Part shown: piece by piece, positions 36,301 to 48,300 of the stretch
Layout: every line of letters starts with the position of its first letter
Position numbering within the stretch: position 1 is the first letter of the stretch
Source of the DNA: Plumapathes pennacea
Taxonomy: Eukaryota; Cnidaria; Anthozoa; Antipatharia; Myriopathidae
Reading direction: 5' to 3'
NCBI GenBank assembly: GCA_964036295.1
Contig: OZ038467.1
Span: 16,465,670-16,529,669, forward strand
DNA: 64,000 nt
Position numbers and translations under genes: made by a program
The notes under the pieces: model-generated
Database searches by the model: none
What the model was told of the DNA's origin: nothing
The model's input: the letters and a program-made list of their open reading frames with translations, nothing else

Positions 36301-39300
36301 GCAGCGCAGTGGTTAGACTTGACTCAAGCAGCAGTGGCTCAGGTTCTAGGCCTCACCGTCAAAAAGTAATTCATTTTCAACTTTTCTTTTATCTTTTGAT
36401 TTGATATAATTTATTATTTATGTTTGATTGTTATTGATTGTAAGGGGAATCTCAAAAGTGATATAAGCGTGCATTGTCATCATCATCTGGGCTCGGTTGT
36501 TCAAAGCGCGGATAACTCTTGTCCAGCGGGTAAAATTTATCTGTTGGACAAGTTCAGGTGTTCGAAGCTTGGATAGTGCTATCCAGTCGCAGTCTGCCGA
36601 GAAGGTGGTATATATATACATATGTATTTCATGAGTTGCTCCTATGCGAGTAATGAGTAAAATACCGGCTTGTATTACGCACAAAAACGATCGAATCAAA
36701 GGAACTTAACAATTTTAGATTGGCTGTTGTGAAAAGCAGCCAATCAGAAAACATGGTCAAAGGTTAAGGAGCTACGAGAAAGAGAACCGCTCGTTGATTC
36801 CTGCGGGAGATAAGGTACCAATTTTGAAAATCAGGCGCTGTTCTGTGCACTTGCGGGATTCGGTGTTGCCTTGGTGAAGAGATAAGCCGAAAGTGTTCAT
36901 GTGGTCAAATGAGGGGTTTATTATATGAATGGCTCTTTGACCTGTTTCCCGTCCTACTTGTGATATTTTTGCATTCAGTTGCCATGATGAATATTCGAAA
37001 GCTAGTCAGTGATGACGATTCACGCAGAAACCAATGTACTGCCTTTAATGTCATTGGACAAAATCGACAAAGTTTGACATCTGAGAGTGAGCTTAAAAAT
37101 CTAGTTTTCGCGAGCAGTTAGAGTGCTGGAGAATTTTAAGTATTAATGTCCCTAAAAACGTTTTGCATAGTCCGATTACCACCAAACGATCTTGTCTAAA
37201 GTTCTTCGTCGCTGCTGTCAAATGAGAGAACTTGCCTGAATCGATTCTTCAGGTTCTCTTCGAGTTTCCTTTCACTGCCAAAAGTGGCAGAGCAGTAGCT
37301 GAACGTCGCTCCCGCAAACATATTAGTTGCTGCTTCGTTCTGGCCGGATACAGTGAGCAAGGGCTAGAAACTTTTCTAGTAGAATCAGAGGCTTGTTATC
37401 CCAACATGTGCTTGCTCAATGTCAAGGATATCAACTTCTGTGGGCTTTGTTTGGTCTCTTGCTTTTACCAACCGGCGAAGTTGTTTTCCTTTACCTACCA
37501 AAGGCTCCCTGGTCCTTGAGAACTGTATGTCGTTCAGTATTCTGTACTGTTTTCCCTGTTCCCGTAGAAAACAATCAAAACTTAATGAATAATGAAGTAA
37601 GTGTATCAGGTTCAAACTTTTTGCCGCTTTGTTTACGAATTTTAACAACAAAATGCGCAAGTACTAGATAGTTAAGTTCACTTGGTAGTAATAGGTCTTG
37701 TCTCGCTCACTGTTTTAGCCTATTTCTGGAAATAAATTACGTCCGTTCTCGTCTTTTTTCTTTACAGTGCTTTTGTTCCTGTTCTCTTGTATAGATGTCG
37801 AAATGTCTCGGTCAATAGGAGTTGTTGCATTTTGTTTATAAACAAAATGCAACATAACACATGTCCGTTCATTGCAAACACCATTTCAATTTCCGGCCCT
37901 AAGAACTCCACCCAAATCACCGATTATTTCGACTGCACTTCCCGCAATGTCATCTACTGCATATGGTGCACCATATGCAGTAGATACACAGTTGATACAC
38001 CAGTTTGTCTTCCGCCACGCCGATGCAGTCAACCTACAATCCTGGCCAAAAGTTGTGGGACACTTAGCCTTTTGTCTAAAAATTATGACATTTTCCCTCT
38101 TCCCGCCCCCCTCCCCCCTTGCAATGTTGAATGAATGTGCTCAAAGTGCACTCCCTTTAGGCAACATTGTATGGGGGAGGGGGGAGGACTAAGTTTCGGA
38201 AACAGCAGCCGCTTTCGTTATTCAACAAGGAGTGGTGATGAAAACATAGCATTTTTCCAGAGTGTCCCACAAAACTTTTGGCCAGGATTGTCTATAACGC
38301 GAGGTATACTAAAAATATCCATAACTTCTAGAGGATTTGATGTATTGATGCCAAACTTGAAATAGTTGTTGTTTGTGACCTTGTGTATGTATTCGAACCA
38401 AATTTGCCTAATTAAAAAACAGTTGGAACATTTTAGTGAATGACGTGCTCGTATTGTATGTGCTGAGGAATATGATTGTGACAGGGTGAAAATTGAAAAT
38501 TGAACGGTCACAATTAAATGCCGGTTTTAACGACTAAAAACTGAGGTTAAAACCTTCAAGTCGATTAATCGTTTATTTTACGATACTCGGACGTCGAAAT
38601 TAAAAGAAAAACAGCGATTCACAAGGGAAAAGAAACAATTTCCGCGGAGCAGAGGGCGCTGACCTTATGATCATGTCCTCTGTGGCCGACTGTGTGACAG
38701 TGCGTCTCGCTGGTTATCATAGTGGCGTTTCTGTTTCAGCCCTATTCCCCGGGCTTGTGCCTTTGCATTTCGATCGGGGAGTACGTTTCCCAGCATTAAT
38801 CCAGTTGGCTTATTTTTTTGTTTCAAGCATTGCTGGGTTTTTCGCACCGGGCAACGCACACTAAGAGCAAATGTCTGCAGCTCGGCAGACTGGTGACGTC
38901 ATGCCGCGGCAACAATAAACGATTTTCTATTCAAAGCCCTGTGTATTATTTGTAAGTGATACAGATACCAATCTCCTAGCGACAAGAAGTAAAGCTACTA
39001 GTATAATCTTACATGATACACGTGACATGTGTACTTTGAGTGACGTCCGAGTTCATGCCGTGACAATACTCGGCCACAATAACGTCAATTCTCAGTAACA
39101 AATACGTGAATAAATCGGATTTTACAGCACTTCCTCAGAAAAGAACTTACAAAAGTTCTTGGGCGCTGGCAAATGCACAGTGTTGCCCTCCAACGCCTGC
39201 AAAAGATCGGTCCAAGCAATGATAGTGGGACTCCATCTGAAGTCATTCAGGAAGATTATCTCCGCCTACTCAATTTTCGCGCCAATTTACAATATTTTTC

Positions 39301-42300
39301 TTAAAATTAACCCCTATTGACCTCCTTATATCACTGAAAACTCGCGCTAAACTAATTATTTCACAGTAAATATATCAAAAATACATGCACAGCGTTTATA
39401 AAATGTACTCATCCAAATTTGGCTACAATGCATCAAATCCTCTAGAAGTTATGGACATTTTTAATTAACTCGCGTCATAGAGACAATCCTGGCCAAAAGT
39501 CGTGGGACACTTAGCCTTTTGTCTAAAAATTATGACATTTTCCCTCTTCCCGCCCCCCTCCCCCCTTGCAATGTTGAATGAATGTGCTCAAAGTGCACTC
39601 CCTTTAAGCAACATTGTATGGGGGGAGGGGGGAGGACTAAGTTTCGGAAACAGCAGCCGCTTTCGTTATTCAACAAGGAGTGGTGGTGAAAACATAGCAT
39701 TTTTTCAGAGTGTCCCACATACTTTTGGCCAGGATTGTAGTTCTCTAAGGGCTGGTATTACACTACATGTCTAAGCTACTCGTGTATAAGTATTGCTCCC
39801 GCAAAAATGGCCTCAACAACCACAAACATTATATACTCGATGGTGTTCTATTGTCTGTACTTCGTACTCGCTCCCCGGAGATAAACTATATTAAATGAGC
39901 AAAGGAAAGCGCTTAATGGGATCGTAAACAGGAAGGACAGGTTTGCCATTTTGCCGACTGGTCATGGCAAATCGTTAATTGCTTGTGGCGTAGCGCACAA
40001 ACTTTAAAAATGACTGTTTTTTTTTTTTTTTTTTTTTTTCTTTTTCTTTTTTTGGGTCAGGGATCAGCACACGGTGACTGGTTCGCTTTATCACGTGATT
40101 TGTAGTGACGTTATGTATTTTTCCTCGAGAGCGACTTGAGATGTCGGCGGTTGAAGCAAGAGACTGAAATTGAATCGTGTTAAAGTTAGTCTTTATCCCA
40201 TCCGAACTGAACATCGGTTGGCTATGTGGATGCACGGAAGTCATATTTTAAAGAACGATTTTTGGCTTCCATTGTTTTTAAGCGTCGGAAGAATGCTTTG
40301 AATGCTTGTGCTTTATATGCTTAATGCTTATGCGCTAGTGAGGACCTGGCTTTATGCATTCCCAGCGGGACCCCGGTAAAGTACGAAGGGTTGTGTTTTT
40401 GCAATTTCTTATGAATTTGCTCTGGTTTTTCTGACATCAGTTGTGTTTCACTCTGCTGTGTTTTGTGTTGTTATTGCAACATTTTGGCGCGGCGCCATGA
40501 AGGTCAAACAGTCAATGGCGTTATTAATATATTGCAAAAAATCTGAAGCCGTTGGTTTAGTATCCGCCAAAATTTCTTCAGTGATAGTAAATAAAGCTTG
40601 GAAGATACTAGGCCGAAAAGATATTGAATCTCTTGGCTATTAAAAAAGTCAAAAATAACCATTTCTGGTGAATGTTTACAAGTTCATACAGTATGTAAAT
40701 TAGTCAGGTATTTTAATTCTTGGTTTGCATGTGACGTAATAAAAAGCCATCTCAAAAGTACACTGCTATGTTCAAGACTATTATGCCTTAAGACTTAAAG
40801 AAGAATTCTGGGTCGATACAAAATATTTATCGGAAGCTATGGACGTTTGAATACCGTGACAACAAAGCCGTGTGAAACGCTCGTGGCCGACTAAAATCGA
40901 TGCTTGTGTCTGAACTATAAAGTTTTCCATCACAGAACATTTAAATTTGGCACTGCGAAAGATGTCAAGTAACATAACATCAAGCTGAGTCGCACATCAG
41001 CTTCATTTCGTGTTCCAGTTCCACTAACATTGCGGCCGCATACAAACCCTCAAAACTCCAAATACAGATTGCCGCTGCTTCGCCAAAATGAAGCCAAGAC
41101 AATTCCAAAATTGTCATCTGGACTAATTCAGGCATGCTCTTTTTAGTTCTGGAGTCAAAAAGGTACAATCTGTTATTTTGGTGGGTGTTGCGGTCGCGTG
41201 ACCCGTGAATACTGCGTTGTTGCAAACAAAGAATATCCCCACGGGGCCTTCGATAACTGTTTTCTCTTAATTGTTATAGAACACTTTTTCGTGTATTTCT
41301 GTTTGACCGAAATTAGAAGAAAAGAGGGCAAGAAAAATAAAGGGAGCTCTTGGATCCGCCATGTGCAAAAACTGACTCGGGTATAATATCTTTTGCATAT
41401 AAACGAACGACAAAAGTTCCTCTCCTGGAACCCCACATGTCTTTATTCATTGGACTAATGACGCCACAAGCGCACTGGCCACTGGCTTGCCTTGTTGTGC
41501 AACTATTTCCTGATGTTTGCAAAGAATTGTCGCGCTTAATGGTTTAGTTGTGGTCGTAACAGACTTGACAATAAATTCACCTTAACTGCAAACGTTGTAT
41601 TACAGTCTACAGTACCTTAGCTTCTACATTCGTGTTGCACAATAACTTTTGAGATTCTAGTGTGGACCTAGTCTTAAAATTCAAAAACGTTTCAGTGTCG
41701 AAGATCAACTTTGCTGACTGTGCAAAACTGATCGAGTCATGATTCTAGTTGCGCTTTTCTTGGCTTTCAAGCCTCGGGAGTATTCTGTAGTTGCGTGTAA
41801 AAATTGTCTCAGCGAATTTTGGAGTTCAGCTAGTATCCACGAAATTGCAGATTGTGCACATTGCCTGAACTAAACCAGACTGCCGTGCGACAAAGAATTT
41901 TTTAGCGGCCGATTGGTGATGTCGCTACACATTGGTTTGTAAAAAATATTTTAAAATAATCTCCAAGCGGAAAATAAACAAGAATCCCGCTTTCCGAAAA
42001 CCCACTACAGAGCGAGGTGACGTCTGCGAATATTCTATTTCTAGTAGAGAGGTTTCAAAGTCTCGTATAAAGTTTTCAAAGTTCGTTTCGACTGAGTTAT
42101 TTCTGATTAGGCGTGATGCTTCTCCGTGATGCTTCACAAAACCCTTTTTGATGTTAAGAGGGTGGCAGGATAAGTGTGTATACTGAACAGTTTCAGTCGG
42201 CTTGAAATGAGTTCGGACGTCCAGGAGTTTAAGATAATACACGAGATCTACTCGCTGTGGCTGCTTTGAGAGATTACCGGAGAATCAGGAACAGAAGCCT

Positions 42301-45300
42301 TTTTCTTTTTCCAAACACCGATTTATTAACTGAAGAGCTAGAGTTACAAGCTGTCAAATATAGAACTAACTGCAAATTCTAATGAAAAGGAGTGTGTTTT
42401 GTCTTAAGTAGTAACGCTTACGTATGTGCTGCCCCAAAGGCTATCATTTTCAGCATTTTAGTCTGAAATAGGGTATCGATTTTAACCTTTTGGTCTGGAA
42501 TAGGGTCGGAGATTTTGATATTTAGTCTGAAAAAGGGTCGAAAATTGCACAGTTTGGTCTGAAACAGGGTCAAAAATTGCAAATTTCGGTCTAAAATAGG
42601 GACGAAAATTGCAAATTTTGGTCTGAATTAGAGTAAGGATTTTCAGTCCCGGGCAGCACAATCCCACCCAAAATTTTGAGGAGTACACCCCCCCCCCCCC
42701 CCACCCCTCCCGATCCCTTCTCAAGCGGATAGCGTCGGACAGTTATTCAAGATGCTACTCAGGCTTTGTGCAACCACCTTTTTTATCCTCAGAGAGTAAA
42801 CTTCAAATTAAACATTTAACAATTAGATCATAACAGCATTTTGCAATCCTGTGAGATGTAATGCCGTATGGATAGGTCAGCGTCAAGTTCTTATCTTTTC
42901 AGCGTATTTCGAAATGATTTCTTATAACACTTACCACCCCCCTTTCTTCCCCTGTTTTTAAGCCCACCTAAAACCTATTACAAAGTTGTATGAGCCCAAG
43001 GCTTTACCGGGATTTTACGGTATTGTATCTTTAGTATGTCTGAAATTCGTCCAGGGCGTTGGAATATCTGCAAAATTTGTATTTTTAGTCACACTGTGTG
43101 AGTCATTGGAACTTTCTTATGAAAATAGCTATGTGGAGAATATGGCTTGTCGTTTGCTATATACACTTGATTATGTAATTATAACTCCCTGTTTGTTGTT
43201 TGCAGTGTGAACGTCGTTGTAAAACGCTGTGGGGGAGCTTATGGCGGCAAAGCCACACGCTCGCTGCAAACAGCAGCAGCCTGTGCGATGGCGGCCTATG
43301 TTCTCAAAAGGTATATATTATTTACATTGATTTAGCGCATTGAAGAGGCACTGTTCTCATCCCGTTTTTCCTTTTTTATTGACTTTACGCATTTTTCGGT
43401 ATGTTAGGATAGTTTGTGAGTTGGTTTTATAGTACTTACTAGAAATACGATGATCGCAGATATCCCCTTGTCCTGTAGTGGATTTAAGACGCCAACTAAG
43501 TGATGTTGATGATGATGTTTATTTATTTATACACGAAAAATTCTAACAACCATAGTTGATTTACATAGAAGCGGTGTTAAAAAATATACTGCATGGAAGT
43601 TTAAATTTAATGATAAAATCCCTCCCACCCTTCTTTAGGCATCCAAAAGGTTGATGACCTTAAGTTTGCTTCTAAATGATTCTAGAGATGTGGCCTTGTG
43701 TAAGCCAATAGGAAGCTTGTTCCAGGTTGTGGTACCATTGTAACTAAAGCTTTTTTTCATCAATTCTGTGTTTGGGCGTGGCAAATAAACCTTAGTGGAT
43801 GAGCCTCTAAGATTATACGAATTGGTTTCTGCTACAGTTTTAAACAGAGCGATAAGACAACTTGGTGCACTAGAGTTCCTTACTTTGTACATCATGACAG
43901 CCTTTTGTTTTGCTCTTCTTTCATTAAGCTTTTCCCAGCCCAGCTGGTCCAGCAAAGATTTAGAGCGTGTAGTGTAGTCAGCACGAAGACTGAGTCTCGC
44001 GGCTCTGTTCTGTAACTTTTGCAACTTTTCACTAGCTGTTACCCCTATAGTATCCCACACCTCACAGCAATAATCCAAGTGAGATTGACTGAGGGAATTA
44101 TATATGTCTATTAGGGTACTTTGGGGTACAAATGGCCTACACCTCCTTATTGCACCAAGACCAGGAGCAATTTTTTTGGTGATATGTTCCAGATGCTTGT
44201 TCCAAGAGAGGTGTTCATCTAGAACAACACCAATTGATTTGGTTTGTTCAACACGCCTTATTGGCATGACACCGATTTTGATTTCTGGTTTATCAACAAT
44301 TGCTGCCAATCTTTGTCGTGAACCAATAAGCATGTATTCAGTCTTGGCTACATTTAGGTGCAACTTATTTGCTATTAGCCATTTGCTTATATTGTTTAAT
44401 TCACTGTTGGCTTTTTCTTCAACATCCGAGATATCATGGCCACTTATTGTTTTTCAAGTTTTTCATGCAAGATGCCGTGGTTAACGGTATCGAATGCTTT
44501 TTTGAGATCTAGGAAAACTGCAATATTAAATAGACCTTGGTCCATATTTATGAGCCAGGTGTTTGTGGAGTTCAACATTACAGTGACAGTCGAGTGCATT
44601 TTTCTGAAGCCAAACTGATTCTCTGATAATCCCCGAGCGAAGCGAAGCGAAGTGAGGGTAATAATCACGGCGCTAATGCAGCAAATTCGCTTTGTGTGGA
44701 GACTCCAAGCCAGTCGCCATCTCGAAATCTAATGTTCGTCAGTCAGTCTGTCAGTCTGTCAGTCTGTCATAGGGCGACCTCTAAGGTAATGACGTAATAA
44801 TAATTATCGATTAGCGTCAAAGCGAGGTCAACAAAGGTTTGAATGAAGCAACAAGTGCACGTAACTGCGTTTACGAAAATGAATTTGAAAACTGGAAAAC
44901 TTGACACAGCACGGTCTCGCGAAGCTCGTCTGCAAAAGAGAAGGGAACTAGCACGGGCAAGGCGAAATCGTGAAACAATCGAACCGCGCCAAATACGTCT
45001 AGAGAAAAGACGACAAACATTTGATAACCGACAGCATCATGAACGGAAGCTTGCCGAAGAAACGGCTCCGCAAAGGGAATAGCGCTTGGAAGCAAATCGG
45101 GAGCTTCAGACGCCATCTTGTGTTAAACTCAGATCCTTATTCAGAAAGGACAAGCAACAAAGGTTAGTCAGTGGAAAGCGAACAATCACCGTGACAAATA
45201 TATTCTATCCGTATCTTGTAACTCGATCACTTCAAGAATGTATTAAAATCTGTATGCTGATCATTTTCCCTCGAAGTATTGTTTTAGTACGCTTCTGTCG

Positions 45301-48300
45301 CCAGTTTCGGCTACCGTATTGGCTCAGAGCAATCGAAACTTGGAGTCTTGAATGATTTAGTCAGATGTCTTATTATTTCTTTCAAGACTAAAACTGTAAC
45401 AAATACTGTAATTTGACATGCGGTGATTGCAGCGAGAATCGTTCACAAGCCCTTGGAAGTATGACTAGGTCTGAAGCCCGTGTATAATTTGAAGTAAGCC
45501 GTTGAAGTTTTGCTTTGATTCTGGGAGAAATCATGTTGTTTTGAGCGCGTTCACGTACAAAACAATTCGAGCTCATTAAACATGCATGCCTGAGTCTTGT
45601 GCGTGTAATCCAGAGTAAAAACAAATTGCACAGGAAGCCTATTTAATTGTACTGCCTATGAATTCAAAATTGGAAAATCAGCGTTCCTTTTTTTCCGTTC
45701 TACGACGGCCGACCAACTTCAAAATTGAATTGAATATTAAATTTGAGAACGTGCTTGGCAGACTGTATGAATTAATTTGACGTGCAGACCGTGGGAAATA
45801 CGTACTTCGTCACGCAATCGACTCTTATAACACACACCATTCTTTTTCATCTCCTTTGCGTGTAGCACTTTACTTCGAAGAGAAGATTGAGTCAACATTT
45901 CGGTAAAACAAAGGCTACTCTTGTTGGGAGTACCAAAGTAAAAGTCCCATCAATGGCAGAGCGAGGGGGTATCTGCGATTATCGTATTTCTAGTATGTTA
46001 TTTAGCGTTAAGTAGTCATACAGCTGATAGTACAGAATTCTTTCGAACACTTTACTAATAACGGTGAGTACAGAAATAGGCCTGTAGTTGTCAACAGAAT
46101 TTCGCGGCCCGCTCTTATGTAAAGGGCTCACTCGGGCATTTTTCCAATCTGATGGAAATTGACCACAAGATATAATTTTATTGCTTGTGAAGCCAATGAG
46201 CTTAGGATTGGAGACCGTGTCTTCATCTTCGTCGTTTTATTTTTATTATTTTTATTATTATTATTATTATTATTATTTTCTTTCTGGGTTACGAATCAGC
46301 ACACGGTGATCGGTTCACATTGCCACGTGATATGCGATGACATAAGGTGACTTCGTGAACAATTTGAGATGTGACGCCGCGATTGAATTGTACGTTAATA
46401 CAAATGCGTGTAAAGTTAGCTATATCCCATCCAAACTCAACACCCTTTGGCTCTGTGGAATATGCATGGGTAAACTGGATTTCAGGGAACGATTTTTGGC
46501 TGGCGTTCATAAGTTCGTTGTCATAAGCGTAAACAAATGTTTGATGGATTCGATTATGTTTAATGGACACCGCTACGAGATTGCAAATAATTCTGTCGCC
46601 GCTAATTATTTAGTCCCGATGAACTTTCTGTGGCGACACAAAGTACCTCTGGGAAGATACCAGGCCAAAAACGGACACCAAAGCCATGACGAACTTTAGC
46701 CGTAAACAATTATGATTGAGCCCCGGTATTTCCGGTATTTCCGGAGTGTTGTAAATGTCACGCATTTCTCAGCTTCTCTTGCCAGCTGACCCTTTTTTAG
46801 CTCCTAAGCTCAAAATGCAGAGTCGCTCAACCTTTAAGAAGCAATTGTATGAGTGTTGTAATGATAATTTATAGTTTAATCAGGTTTCATTTGAGCAAGA
46901 TGTCAAAAGCCAAGTTCTCTATACTGTGTGATCTGTTTCTGGTGAGAAACTGGAAGTCTCTCTTGGAAGTTCCGCTCTTGTCCCTTCTATTTTAGTTTAT
47001 TCTGGGCATGAATATCTACAATGCTTGTAAACATGTTTTTCCAGGCTAACCACATCTCATTTGTGTCTTCGAGTTGATCAAGATCCGACCATGGTTGATT
47101 TTCAAGGTCACTGCAAAATTTGGTAACATTGAGTGATCTCAAATTTCTCGCCTTAATAACTTTAACTGTCTTGCGTTTAATTCTGTTAAGTTTTCGTACC
47201 GCAAACGCAAGGCTGTGGTCACTAATACCTAAGTGCTGCACCCCTGACGCAATTATTTTGTCTGGTTCATTTGTAATGATAACATCCAACAACGAGGATG
47301 TTTTGTCAGTGACTCTCGTTGGTTGTTTAATAAGTTGGGTTAGCTGGTATAAATCGCAAAGAGATATTAGGTCAACTGTGTTCTGATCATGTGGGTTTGC
47401 AATGTAATTACAGTTCAGATCTCCTAGCAGATGCAATTCTTTGTCTTCGCTATTTACACGTTCTATTAAGTACTCAATTTTAGATAGGTATTCCTGTGGA
47501 GAGCTAGGGGGTCTATAAATATTTGCCACAATAAAAGGTTTAGTATATGGTTTGATTACTTCAATGCACACTCCTTCAAGTCCATCCATTACCAAATCCT
47601 TTCTGTGAATGTAATTGATGGTGTTTTTTAAGTAAATGCCCACACCCCACCTGTTCTAGCACGGTCCTTACGAAAGTTCAAACCCTTTTATGTGCATTTC
47701 CGCGCTTGAAACCGTGGAGTCTAATCGAGTCTCATTTAAAGCAAATAAATCGAAAGGCTGATCATCTAATAGTACACGTAGCTCATCAACGTCTTTTGGC
47801 AAGCTGACCACATTCAAGAGGGCCATTTTAATACCCTTTTGTCATTGAACTATCTTTAGATGATTTATGTTCAGTTTCCTTTCCTGCAACATTAAGGCCA
47901 TCATCCCTTTGTAATCAATTAGAATTAATATACTTATTTAGATTTGTAGCTAGGTATGATACTCCTTTCCATTTAAATGCAGCCCTTTGGAATTCACGCA
48001 ACTACTATCGATGTTGCCATGGGAAATAATTTCCCAGTTGCGAGACTTGCAGAATTTGCAAATAGCTTTATTTACACTGTTTGCTTTCGAGCAAAGCTGA
48101 TCGTTGTCCAAGCGAGTAATCAACTCCGAAATAGCTACATTCGATTCTGGTAATTCTTGCTCCTTGTTTCTCGCTAGATCTACTAACTTTTCAGCAGTTT
48201 CAGTTGGTTCTTCGGTACTAAGGTTGTTTGTACCAACGTGGATAATGATGTTGTCCGGTGCACTACGGATAGTTGGTTTCAGGTAATCCACCATATCTGT

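Noticed and set aside
38036-39738. Small LTR retrotransposon (TRIM) with 256-bp direct repeats
   Set aside because: The repeats begin ACAATCC and end GGATTGT without TG...CA, each has its own inverted ends, there is no primer-binding site, and no 4-6 bp target duplication flanks the whole.
42482-42724. 80-codon minus-strand protein with FRPYFRPKFAIFDP repeats
   Set aside because: It is only the translation of a 37-bp minisatellite with drifting units.
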